The position numbers were made by a program, and so were the translations under genes. Source: Brevibacillus parabrevis (GTDB lineage Bacteria > Bacillota > Bacilli > Brevibacillales > Brevibacillaceae). From it: a stretch of 64,000 nucleotides of DNA. The notes beneath the pieces were generated by a model that saw only the letters and a program-made list of their open reading frames with translations, was not told the origin of the DNA and made no database searches. Positions 53,151-60,984 of this stretch are shown here, piece by piece (position 1 is the first letter of the stretch; each line of letters opens with the position of its first letter). Location: NCBI RefSeq assembly GCF_003710905.1, contig NZ_RHHV01000008.1, positions 62,001-126,000 of the forward strand, written 5' to 3'.

Positions 53151-54572
53151 ATGGTTAAAAAATTGAGCTTCTTGACTCTATTGATGGTGACGATTGCCGT
53201 ATCTTCGTTTCTTTACGGTTCGGCTACGGCGCAGTTTTGGCAAAAGCCTGCTGAAAAAGCAACAACGAGCAAAGTAAATGGCGGTACTCTTTCCACGCGG
53301 GAGTTTGTCTTCGGCGAGGGCGAAGTGTATTGGAGCCAGCAGATCACAGGCAAGCAAGATAAGCAGCCGCACGTGATTACCGTTCCGATCCAGGGCAACA
53401 GCCAGAACATGCTGTTTCGCTATCGAGCCTACACGGAGGATAAACAGCCATATTGGCAATCCGTTTCGCTCGATCAGGTAAAAGAGCTGCCATTGGCTGC
53501 CGGATTCGTGGAAACAGAAGGGCGGTATATTTGGCTGGGAATGCCGACAGTATATGCCCACTTAGGCCAAGGCACGATCCAGGAACATATCGAGCTGGCC
53601 CTGCCAGTTGAAGTCAAACAGAAGGCAAAAGGGGTCGAGCTGGAAATCAAGCTGCCGATCAGGGCGGGGTATACAAGCGAGATGTGGGCGCTTGACTCCA
53701 GGGAACCGCTCGTGCCGTGGGGCGAGAAACATTATGACAAAATTTGGCTCGCACTCGATGTTTCGCAAAATGCGAAATGGTTGCAGGACGGCTATTACTA
53801 TAAAAGTCCGTCCACCTATGTACCGACTTCGGATACTTCTTATTGGCGGATTCCAGAAAATTATGTATTGCGCTCCTTTTTGTACACGGGCGGTGCCAGA
53901 GCGGGAGAAAACATGGCATACGTCATGTTGAAGGCGAGCATGTTGCAGCAGGAGCCGGAGGGAGATTGGAAGACGCTGCCTCTTTCCCAATGGCTGAGCG
54001 ACGATTACGGGATTCCCGAAGGCTTTTTTGACACGCGGTTTAACACAGGGGCAGCCGAATTGATGCTGCGGGGCTGCCAGAAATACAACGAAGAACAATT
54101 TTGCCAGGCGGCGCAAAAATATAGCGCGTATTTCCATAAATACGCGGCTGAACATCATTATTCCGCAGCAGGTGTAACGGAAGGCTGGCTCGTGGCCGAT
54201 TATGCCCATCCGGCCAAGCCTGGCATTCAGACGCATGTGTCGCTCAACCATCAGCTGGCGGAAATCAATTACTTGTACAGCAGCTACCAGCAATTCGGCA
54301 ATCCGACAGACAAAGATTTGGCTGATGTTATGCTGACAGGGGTCATTAACCTGGGAAGCAAATGGATTCTTCCCAACGGCGACTTGCACTATGCCTACTT
54401 CCCGAACGGAACTTTCGGAAGGCGGGACTATCCGACTTTGACTTACAACGACTTGGTAGAAACCCAGCGCTTGTATCAACAGCTTCACGGCATGGAGGAA
54501 CCAACCATCGCTCAGCTGATCGCGAGCAAGCAAGTATGGATGCAAAAAAACAACATCGCGTATTCCCAGTAA
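53151..54572 (+). CDS. Secreted or membrane-anchored protein of unknown family
   Basis: The 473-residue protein has a signal-anchor-like N-terminus (MVKKLSFLTLLMVTIAVSSF, cleavable near ATA-Q). The middle region is beta-rich, rich in aromatic residues, and has YYYKSPSTYVPTSDTSYW near residue 225. The C-terminal 200 residues are helical and end in NGDLHYAYFPNGTFGRRDYP, which faintly recalls the C-terminal domain of glucuronyl C5-epimerases or alpha/alpha-toroid enzymes. The resemblance is too weak to name it. Cys pair CQKYNEEQFC (10 residues apart) could form a disulphide outside the cell. It has its own promoter region and terminator. Confidence 0.7.
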   Translation: MVKKLSFLTLLMVTIAVSSFLYGSATAQFWQKPAEKATTSKVNGGTLSTREFVFGEGEVYWSQQITGKQDKQPHVITVPIQGNSQNMLFRYRAYTEDKQPYWQSVSLDQVKELPLAAGFVETEGRYIWLGMPTVYAHLGQGTIQEHIELALPVEVKQKAKGVELEIKLPIRAGYTSEMWALDSREPLVPWGEKHYDKIWLALDVSQNAKWLQDGYYYKSPSTYVPTSDTSYWRIPENYVLRSFLYTGGARAGENMAYVMLKASMLQQEPEGDWKTLPLSQWLSDDYGIPEGFFDTRFNTGAAELMLRGCQKYNEEQFCQAAQKYSAYFHKYAAEHHYSAAGVTEGWLVADYAHPAKPGIQTHVSLNHQLAEINYLYSSYQQFGNPTDKDLADVMLTGVINLGSKWILPNGDLHYAYFPNGTFGRRDYPTLTYNDLVETQRLYQQLHGMEEPTIAQLIASKQVWMQKNNIAYSQ

Positions 54573-54579
54573 GACACGG

Positions 54580-54621
54580 CAAAAAGGCTGTAGGAGAGGT
54601 TAGCTCCCGCAGCCTTTTGCT
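54580..54621. terminator. Bidirectional terminator
   Basis: AAAAGGCTG pairs with CAGCCTTTT, with an inner GGAG/CTCC stem. It lies between the convergent secreted-protein and methyltransferase genes. Confidence 0.85.
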
Positions 54622-54633
54622 ATGGAATCCTGC

Positions 54634-55320
54634 CTATTGCTTCTGAAGGGCAAACAAAGTCAGAAAACTGACAGCTTCTCGCAGCTCCACGCTCAAGCGC
54701 CCGGCGATATCCGGGGTAATGCCTTCCTTGTACACAGGCTCCTCCGCAAGCAGCACAAAGCCGTTTTCAGCCGCAAGCTGCTTGGCTTCCCACGGCATCA
54801 TCGTATTTTGAATCGTATTTTCTTCATACAGCCGCCGATAGCTATGGGCGCGCGGGCCTGCTGTCGGGCCTAAAATACCGAGGATGAGAATCCCGCCTGG
54901 AGCGAGGACGCGATACAGCTCCAGCAAAGCTTGCAAGGGAGCGGGCGCAAATTCGACGACATTGATGGACATGACTGCTGCAAACGTGCCGTCTGCAAAG
55001 GGAAGCTTGCTGATATCTGCTGTCTGGAAGCGGACATTTTCCGGGAAAGCGGTTTGCCTGCTTTGGGCGAGACGAATCATTTCCCCGGCAATGTCGACCC
55101 CTTGGACCTGATATCCGTACTCGGCCAGCTTGCAGCTTGCGTAGCCATCTCCGCAGCCTGCATCCAGAATCGGCCCTTGTTCTGCCGACACATGGCGCTG
55201 TAAAAACGGGAGAATCGTGCTGCGGCTTCCTTTTTCCCACATCTGCTCGCTTCTTTTGTGCCAGTCGGCGGCAAACTCATCCCACTGCCTGGCAGCTTCT
55301 TTGCTCCATTGACCTGACAA
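54634..55320 (-). CDS. Class I SAM-dependent methyltransferase
   Basis: The 228-residue protein has the SAM-binding motif I ILDAGCGDGYASCKLAEYGY (about residues 51-70), the acidic end of strand 2 in VQGVDIAGEMI, and motif post-I ADISKLPFADGTFAAVMSIN, all of class I methyltransferases (Methyltransf_11). The start is tentatively the TTG at 55320, which leaves 8 bp from AGGAGG; a GTG three codons earlier overlaps that site. The substrate is unknown. It diverges from hpd. Confidence 0.88.
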   Translation of the reverse strand: MSGQWSKEAARQWDEFAADWHKRSEQMWEKGSRSTILPFLQRHVSAEQGPILDAGCGDGYASCKLAEYGYQVQGVDIAGEMIRLAQSRQTAFPENVRFQTADISKLPFADGTFAAVMSINVVEFAPAPLQALLELYRVLAPGGILILGILGPTAGPRAHSYRRLYEENTIQNTMMPWEAKQLAAENGFVLLAEEPVYKEGITPDIAGRLSVELREAVSFLTLFALQKQ

Positions 55321-55395
55321 CTCTTCCACCTCCTAATGAAAGTGTGAACTGGCTTTATTGTACCAAGCGGGCGCTCAATTGCGTACTTTAATTGG

Positions 55396-55409
55396 TGAAA
55401 GCGTTTGAG
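55396..55409. promoter_or_regulatory. Half-matched cre-like sequence upstream of hpd
   Basis: TGAAAGCGTTTGAG matches the left half of the catabolite-response element (TGWAANCGNTNWCA) but not the last three positions. Confidence 0.25.
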
Positions 55410-55432
55410 CGTTTTCGCGTTGTTCCGTGTTC

Positions 55433-55460
55433 TTGCACGAGGAAGCGCTTCCAATGTAAT
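55433..55460 (+). promoter_or_regulatory. Promoter of hpd with palindrome in the spacer
   Basis: TTGCAC (55433-55438), 16 bp, TGTAAT (55455-55460). The perfect palindrome GGAAGCGCTTCC (55441-55452) fills the spacer, so a bound repressor would block the promoter directly. Confidence 0.55.
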
Positions 55461-55539
55461 CTCAATATAACGACAAAATAATCCCAATAAACCAAAAAGT
55501 AATAATTATTGAAAAAGAAGGAAAGCGGAGGGGTAGGCA

Positions 55540-56631
55540 ATGAGCAATACCGATTTTTTCCCGATTCAGGACTGGGACTATTTGGAATTTTATGTAGGGA
55601 ACGCTAAGCAGGCCATGCATTATTTTATAAAAGCGTTCGGCTTTGAAGCAGTAGCGTACGCCGGACTGGAAACAGGCTCGCGCGAAAAAGTTTCCTATGT
55701 ACTCAAGCAAAAGCACATGACTTTTGTCATCAGTGGCGCTCTGACGCCTGACAGCCCCATCGCCGATTTTGCGAAAAAGCATGGAGACGGCGTCAAAGAC
55801 GTTGCCCTCCGGGTGGACGACTGTGAGCAAGCCTACCGCGAAGCCGTCTCGCGCGGTGCGATCCCGATCATGGAGCCAACCGAGTACACCGATGAATTTG
55901 GTACGGTGAAAAAAGCGGTAATCGGAACTTACGGCGAAAACGTGCACTCTTTTATTGAACGGAAAAATTACAACGGTCCATTCCTGCCTGGTTATGTCGC
56001 TTATCAGGCTCCGGTCACAGGAGAAAGCACCGGGCTGATCGGAATCGACCACATCGTCGGAAACGTGGAAGTGATGGACGAGTGGGTTGGCTACTATCAG
56101 CGGGTCATGGGATTCACCGCTGTGCAAAATTTCAGCGAGGACGACATTTCCACCGAGTATTCGGCTTTGATGTCCAAAGTGATGCAAAGCGGTACGGGAC
56201 GAATCAAGTTCCCGATCAACGAACCGGCAGAAGGACGCCGCAAATCGCAAATCCAGGAATTTCTTGAGTTCTACCAAGGACCAGGCGTACAGCACATTGC
56301 CGTGTTGACCAACGATATCATCGAAACCGTCTCCAAGCTGCGCGATAACGGCGTAGACTTCCTCACCGTGCCAGACACGTACTACGAGGATTTGAAGGAG
56401 CGTGTAGGCGAGATCGACGAAGATATCGAGGCGCTGAAAAAACTGGGCGTCCTGGTGGACAGAGACGATGAAGGCTACCTGCTGCAACTGTTCAGCAAGC
56501 CAATCGTCGACCGCCCGACTTTGTTTATCGAAGTGATTCAGCGCAAAGGAGCGCGCGGCTTCGGCAACGGCAACTTCAAGGCGCTGTTCGAGGCATTGGA
56601 GCGCGAGCAAGAGCGCAGGGGCAACCTGTAA
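55540..56631 (+). CDS. hpd: 4-hydroxyphenylpyruvate dioxygenase
   Basis: The 363-residue non-haem iron enzyme converts 4-hydroxyphenylpyruvate to homogentisate in tyrosine breakdown. Iron ligands are in order: His in GLIGIDHIVGNVE (about residue 172), His in PGVQHIAVLTND (about 250), Glu in TLFIEVIQRKGARGFG (about 330). The C-terminal GFGNGNFKALFEALEREQ is the conserved active-site lid. AAGCGGAGG precedes the ATG. No homogentisate dioxygenase or other tyrosine genes are linked here. A terminator follows. Confidence 0.97.
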   Translation: MSNTDFFPIQDWDYLEFYVGNAKQAMHYFIKAFGFEAVAYAGLETGSREKVSYVLKQKHMTFVISGALTPDSPIADFAKKHGDGVKDVALRVDDCEQAYREAVSRGAIPIMEPTEYTDEFGTVKKAVIGTYGENVHSFIERKNYNGPFLPGYVAYQAPVTGESTGLIGIDHIVGNVEVMDEWVGYYQRVMGFTAVQNFSEDDISTEYSALMSKVMQSGTGRIKFPINEPAEGRRKSQIQEFLEFYQGPGVQHIAVLTNDIIETVSKLRDNGVDFLTVPDTYYEDLKERVGEIDEDIEALKKLGVLVDRDDEGYLLQLFSKPIVDRPTLFIEVIQRKGARGFGNGNFKALFEALEREQERRGNL

Positions 56632-56649
56632 TACGTTCCATCGCCCAAG

Positions 56650-56692
56650 AAAAGCCATCTGTTGTGCACAAAAGCACGATGGATGGCTTTGT
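56650..56692 (+). terminator. Terminator after hpd
   Basis: AAAGCCATC pairs with GATGGCTTT with an inner GTGC/GCAC stem; a T-rich tail follows. Confidence 0.8.
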
Positions 56693-56833
56693 TTGTGTCT
56701 CGTTCTTTTATTCTGCTTAATCAGCCTACTCTGACAATTGTCTTGACCGCATCTTTGCCCGCTGTAGATAATGGAGCAAAGGCGGACGAGCCGGGGGTGG
56801 CCCCGCCCTGACGCAAGCGAAGAGGGTGAGCAG

Positions 56834-58561
56834 ATGGATGTATTTTTGATGATTCCACTGGCGGAGCGTACAGCAGTTCTGATCGTAGTCGCTTTGTTGT
56901 TTACGCGCGTGCGGGCTTTCCGCAGCATTTTGAACCAGCAGGCGACCTGGCGGGAAAAAGCCGTGATGGTCGTGATTTTTTCCGCGATCTCGATTCTCGG
57001 GACGTACAACGGGATCTGGTATCAGGACGCGATCGCCAATTCCCGCGTGATCGGCACGGTGGTAGCCGGACTGCTGGCAGGGCCAGGGGTAGGGCTGATG
57101 ACAGGGCTGGTTGCCGGCATTCACCGCTACTCGCTGGGAGGCTTTACGGATTTGGCCTGCACGATTTCGACGATCAGCGAAGGCGTAATGGCCGGATGGA
57201 TTTATCAGTTTCGGCGCAACCGCAATCAGGAGATCGGCTGGACAACGGCGCTCGTCGTCGGGTTTTTGGCGGAGTGGATGCAGATGGGCATCATTTTGCT
57301 CGTCGCCAAGCCGTACGGGGATGCGCTTGCCCTCGTGCAGTCGATCAGTGTTCCGATGTCTGTGGTCAACTCGTTCGGCATCGCCATTTTGATCATCATT
57401 ATTGACCTGGCGAAAAAAGAAGAAGACCGGATCGGGGCGCTTCAAGCGCAAAGAACGATGCGGGTAGCGGACAAGACGCTTTCCTATTTGCGGGAAGGAT
57501 TGACCTACGAATCCGCGCGAAAAGTAGCAGAGGAAATTTTGCGCACGACGAGAGTGGCCGCTGTCGCGATCACCGATACACGCTGCGTGCTTGCCCATGT
57601 AGGGGCAGGCTCATCGCATCATGTGGTGGGAGAAGGCATCACGACGAAGGCGACCAAGGAAGTGCTGGAAAGAAAAATGCTGATGATCGCCCGGACAAAA
57701 GAAGAGATCGGCTGCAAGGAGTCGAACTGTTCGCTGCGCTATGCGATTATCGTCCCGTTGATGCGCAGACAGGAGGTTGCGGGCGTGCTCAAGCTGTACC
57801 AGGATCGCTCTCGCATGCTGTCGGCAGTCGATTTGGAGCTAGTGCGCGGACTGGGCAACCTGATTTCTACCCAGCTGGAGCTGGCCGAGCTGGAAAAGCA
57901 GTCGCGGCTGCTGGCAGACGCCGAGATCAAAGCGCTGCACGCGCAAATCAACCCGCACTTTTTGTTCAATGCGCTCAACACGATTGTCTCGTTTATCCGC
58001 TTCCGGCCCGAGCAGGCTCGCGAGCTGCTGATCCATCTCGGCGAGTATTTTCGCCGCAACCTGCACGATTCTAGCGGCTATGTCAGCCTTGCGGGGGAGC
58101 TGGAGCATATTGAAGCGTACTTGGCGATTGAACGGGCGCGCTTTGGCGAAAAGCTGCACGTCGAATACGACATCGAGGACGGGGTGGAACGCTATACAGT
58201 GCCCGGACTGATTTTGCAGCCGCTGGTGGAAAATGCGGTCAAGCACGGGCTGCTGCCCAAGCGCGAGGGCGGCACCGTTCAAATCCGGGCGCGAAAAATT
58301 CAGCCGGATACGCTCGAACTGACGGTGGCGGATGACGGAGTAGGGATGGATACCGACCCGTTTTTACAGGCGAAGACGCCAAACAGGGAGCGGCGGCGTC
58401 TGTCGGGAATCGGTTTGGCGAATGTGAAAAGCCGGCTTGCCTCCATATACGGCGAGCCATACGGAATCGTCATCCAGAGCAGTGCAGGGAGCGGGACGAC
58501 GTGTACGATACAATTGCCAATAGGAGTGAGTAGTAGTGCTAAAAGTGTTCATCGTGGATGA
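56834..58561 (+). CDS. lytS: LytS-type sensor histidine kinase
   Basis: The 575-residue kinase has the 5TM-5TMR-LYT membrane domain (about residues 4-190), including GPGVGLMTGLVAGIHRYSLG, the hallmark of LytS/BtsS. A GAF-like domain follows (about 215-345), then the phospho-acceptor His in LHAQINPHFLFNALNTIVSF and an ATPase domain (LVENAVKHGL, DDGVGM, GIGLANVKSRL). The ATG at 56834 follows GAGGGTGAG; the earlier ATG at 56771 has no site. LytS/BtsS kinases are linked to pyruvate sensing. The response regulator overlaps it by 26 bp and cstA lies 2.4 kb downstream. Confidence 0.93.
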   Translation: MDVFLMIPLAERTAVLIVVALLFTRVRAFRSILNQQATWREKAVMVVIFSAISILGTYNGIWYQDAIANSRVIGTVVAGLLAGPGVGLMTGLVAGIHRYSLGGFTDLACTISTISEGVMAGWIYQFRRNRNQEIGWTTALVVGFLAEWMQMGIILLVAKPYGDALALVQSISVPMSVVNSFGIAILIIIIDLAKKEEDRIGALQAQRTMRVADKTLSYLREGLTYESARKVAEEILRTTRVAAVAITDTRCVLAHVGAGSSHHVVGEGITTKATKEVLERKMLMIARTKEEIGCKESNCSLRYAIIVPLMRRQEVAGVLKLYQDRSRMLSAVDLELVRGLGNLISTQLELAELEKQSRLLADAEIKALHAQINPHFLFNALNTIVSFIRFRPEQARELLIHLGEYFRRNLHDSSGYVSLAGELEHIEAYLAIERARFGEKLHVEYDIEDGVERYTVPGLILQPLVENAVKHGLLPKREGGTVQIRARKIQPDTLELTVADDGVGMDTDPFLQAKTPNRERRRLSGIGLANVKSRLASIYGEPYGIVIQSSAGSGTTCTIQLPIGVSSSAKSVHRG

Positions 58562-59318
58562 CGAGGCACCTGCGCGAGAAGAGTTGCGCTATTTGCTGGA
58601 GCAATTTTTTGAGGTGTCGGTGATTGGCGAGGCTGCCAGCGGCGAGGAAGCGATCGAGTCAGTCATGCAGCTGGAACCGGATGCCGTCTTTTTGGACATT
58701 CACTTGCAGGATCGCGATGGCGTCGACGTAGGACAGGAGCTGTTGGAGTCGATGGTGAGGCCGCCCGTGATCATTTTTGCCAGTGCGTACGAGATTCATG
58801 CCGTTCGCGCGTTTGAAACAGAAGCGGTCGATTACATCGTCAAGCCGTTCAGCGAGGCGAGATTGGAAAAGACGGTGAACCGCGTCCGGAAAATGCTGCG
58901 GACGATGGAAGCGCCTGCCGAGGCGGTCCGCTTTTCCGAGGAGCAATTGCAAAGCCTGCTGCAAACCGTGCTGGCTGATCAGCAGCCCCGCCGTGTTCCC
59001 GTCGAGAAGAACGGGAAAATCATGCTGATCGATCCGAACGAGATCGTCTTTGCCACACTGGAAGGCAGGTATGCGAGCATTTACACCCATTGCGAGCAAT
59101 ACGCCACCAGCTTTACTTTGCAAGAATTGGAGAGCAGGCTGTCGCGCCAGCAGTTTTTTCGGACGCATCGGGCGTTCATCGTCAATTTGGCCAAGACGGC
59201 GGAGCTGGTTCCGTGGTTCAAAGGCTCGATTCATCTGGTCATGCAGGACAGCCGCAAAACAGAGGTGCCCGTCAGCCGCAATGTCGTGAAGGAGTTGAAG
59301 AAGCGGTTGGGGTTTTGA
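58536..59318 (+). CDS. lytR: LytTR-family response regulator
   Basis: The 260-residue regulator has a receiver domain (FIVDDEAPAREELRYLLEQF, phospho-acceptor Asp in AVFLDIHLQDRDG about residue 53, then DYIVKPF). Its LytTR DNA-binding domain is at about 150-255 (EIVFATLEGRYASIYT, FFRTHRAFIVNLAK, VPVSRNVVKELKKRLGF). GTG at 58536 lies inside lytS, preceded by AGGAGTGAG. LytTR regulators bind spaced direct repeats and often control pyruvate or murein-hydrolase genes; the nearby cstA is a plausible target. Confidence 0.94.
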   Translation: MLKVFIVDDEAPAREELRYLLEQFFEVSVIGEAASGEEAIESVMQLEPDAVFLDIHLQDRDGVDVGQELLESMVRPPVIIFASAYEIHAVRAFETEAVDYIVKPFSEARLEKTVNRVRKMLRTMEAPAEAVRFSEEQLQSLLQTVLADQQPRRVPVEKNGKIMLIDPNEIVFATLEGRYASIYTHCEQYATSFTLQELESRLSRQQFFRTHRAFIVNLAKTAELVPWFKGSIHLVMQDSRKTEVPVSRNVVKELKKRLGF

Positions 59319-59521
59319 CGCGGCGAGCAGAGGGCGTAGCGATTATGCGCCATACAATCGGGTGAGCGCATGATGAGTGCGGCTATCTACCTGTCGCCCA
59401 AGTACGTGCCAACAAAGCATTCCATCGCAAGACGCGAGGAACTGGCGTCAATCGTCCGTATACTGCTCAAGTCGGCTGGCGCCTGGACTGTCGTTCGGGC
59501 GAAGTGACAGCCGGAGCTTGC

Positions 59522-59577
59522 AAAAAAAGCCCCCTCTCCCGCACGGAAAAACGTGTCGGGCAGAAGGGGCTTTTTGG
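59522..59577. terminator. Bidirectional terminator after lytR
   Basis: AAAAAGCCCC pairs with GGGGCTTTTT, with an inner CCCGCACG/CGTGTCGGG stem. It serves both convergent genes. The 200 bp before it (59319-59521) shows no convincing gene. Confidence 0.9.
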
Positions 59578-59594
59578 CAAGCGGAAATGCTTGT

Positions 59595-60080
59595 TTAGAA
59601 CGGTTGTTGATCCTGCTTCTTTTTCGTCAGCAGGAAGCCGCCGACGAGAATCAGCAAAAGTCCGATAGTTCCTCCGATTTGCGTCGACAGGAAGTTGGCC
59701 ATCAAAAACACGATCGCAACAATCGTCAGGATGGCGATGGGAATGAGCAGCGCTGCCCTGCGGCCGCCAAACACGTACAGCTCGAACAGTCCCAGCGCCG
59801 GCCCGAGCAAGAAGAAAGGCCACGTATGGCTCATGTCTCCGTCCGCAAACACCGCGCTGAAAAAGAACAGCGGGGCATAGACGAGCAAAATGCCGCCGGG
59901 AACGAGCAGCCCGGCACGATGAGGCTTGGGGTCCATGAAGAAAAACAGATGAAAGCCGATAGCAGGGATGAGCAGAAAGGCAGGCCACAGCTTGTCAATG
60001 GCCAGGGGGATGCCGAGGTAGGTCGTCAGTACAAAAATGGCGCCGATTCCAATCAGCAAATAGCCTCCGATTTGTCGCAT
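59595..60080 (-). CDS. Small multi-helix membrane protein
   Basis: The 161-residue protein has about six short hydrophobic helices in three pairs (LIGIGAIFVLTTYLGIP, KLWPAFLLIPAIGFHLFFF, and similar later), each pair separated by polar turns. It lacks known motifs. Glycine-rich helices resemble DUF5668/LiaF-type membrane domains, but the match is too weak to name. ATG at 60080 has AAGGAG 8 bp before it. It converges on lytR. Confidence 0.7.
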   Translation of the reverse strand: MRQIGGYLLIGIGAIFVLTTYLGIPLAIDKLWPAFLLIPAIGFHLFFFMDPKPHRAGLLVPGGILLVYAPLFFFSAVFADGDMSHTWPFFLLGPALGLFELYVFGGRRAALLIPIAILTIVAIVFLMANFLSTQIGGTIGLLLILVGGFLLTKKKQDQQPF

Positions 60081-60182
60081 GAACGTGTTCTCCTTTTGGG
60101 TGGGAATGGCAATTATGTCTAAGTGTAACACGATTGGCGGGAGCGTGGATCGGCCTTGCGACGGAGGGTGTCTCAGACTGCA

Positions 60183-60218
60183 GCAGCCTCTTTCGCCGGA
60201 GATTGCGAGAGAGGCTGC
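60183..60218. terminator. Stem-loop after the 40-residue membrane protein gene
   Basis: GCAGCCTCT pairs with AGAGGCTGC around 18 bases. No T-run follows, so it may stabilise RNA rather than end it. Confidence 0.5.
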
Positions 60219-60233
60219 CAGTTCTGAATCGAT

Positions 60234-60356
60234 TTATCCGATATAATACTTCAACGCAAACAGACCGATCACGACAAAAATCAGGCTGACGGCAAAAATC
60301 TTGATGCTCTTGACCGTGCCCTGAATCATTTCCATTTCTTTTTTGCTATATTTCAT
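60234..60356 (-). CDS. 40-residue single-helix membrane protein
   Basis: The frame reads MKYSKKEMEMIQGTVKS, then a hydrophobic helix (about residues 19-35, KIFAVSLIFVVIGLFAL) and a short KYYIG tail. AAAGGAGCG lies 12 bp before the ATG. It is too short for most gene finders, but codon use and the amphipathic-plus-membrane layout look genuine. It lies between two other minus-strand membrane genes near cstA. No family is recognised. Confidence 0.6.
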   Translation of the reverse strand: MKYSKKEMEMIQGTVKSIKIFAVSLIFVVIGLFALKYYIG

Positions 60357-60384
60357 AGTTAGACGACGCTCCTTTTCCGGATAG

Positions 60385-60753
60385 TTACATGGTCCGAAAA
60401 AGAGCGTTGTCCAAAAAACGCGACCCGAATTTGAGCGGCATCAGCTTGAGCCAGTGCAGTCTTTTTTGCACGAGGAACAGCAACAGTTCGAGCAGGAAAA
60501 CTAGCAAAAACAGAACCGTCGCTGGCGGTTCAACCAGGATCGCCCGAGAGAGTCTGAGGTCGCAGGAAGCGATCGGTGCAGGCGGACGGTAGCCAGCCCA
60601 ATGAAAAATCCCCTGATGGGCGGGGGTATATGTAGCAGAGTCATCTGCGGATGTCCATTCCGTTGTCAGCGAGCCCGTGGGCAACAGGCACACGCAGGCA
60701 AGCAAAAGAGCTGCCAGCCATGTGCGGACCAGAGCGGAAGAATGCGCCAGCAT
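60385..60753 (-). CDS. Hypothetical membrane protein with two hydrophobic helices
   Basis: The 122-residue protein has an N-terminal signal-like helix (LVRTWLAALLLACVCLLPTG), an extracytoplasmic-looking stretch (TTEWTSADDSATYTPAHQG) and a C-terminal helix (ILVEPPATVLFLLVFLLELLLFL) ending in a basic tail. ATG at 60753 has GGAGG 6 bp before it. The frame extends further but without a ribosome site. No family is recognised. With the 40- and 161-residue proteins it forms a minus-strand group of small membrane genes. Confidence 0.6.
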   Translation of the reverse strand: MLAHSSALVRTWLAALLLACVCLLPTGSLTTEWTSADDSATYTPAHQGIFHWAGYRPPAPIASCDLRLSRAILVEPPATVLFLLVFLLELLLFLVQKRLHWLKLMPLKFGSRFLDNALFRTM

Positions 60754-60929
60754 GGGGTACCTCCGTTTTTGCATCATCCAATTCCTTACGTTTACGAACG
60801 AGGCGGGAAAAGGTTTCGGATTGGGAAAGAAAATGTATGCGTTTTCGCTCAAACGGATATGTTGCATCTCGTGCATGGTTTTGTACGGTTCAGCCATTTT
60901 TTGTTCTGTGAGGAAACCCCTTCGTGATA

Positions 60930-60942
60930 CCTTGTACCAAGG
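60930..60942. promoter_or_regulatory. Palindrome upstream of cstA
   Basis: CCTTGTACCAAGG has 5-bp perfect arms and a 3-bp centre, 42 bp before the cstA start. It also reads as two TACC-type direct repeats 7 bp apart. It might bind a regulator of cstA, but this is unproven. Confidence 0.35.
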
Positions 60943-60984
60943 TGAATTGCCTGAATTTTGGATAAATGGAAAGGGGCGACTCGA

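Noticed and set aside
59370..59507. 45-codon plus-strand frame after lytR
   Set aside because: Weak GGGTGAG site, no hydrophobic or domain pattern; it may be chance.
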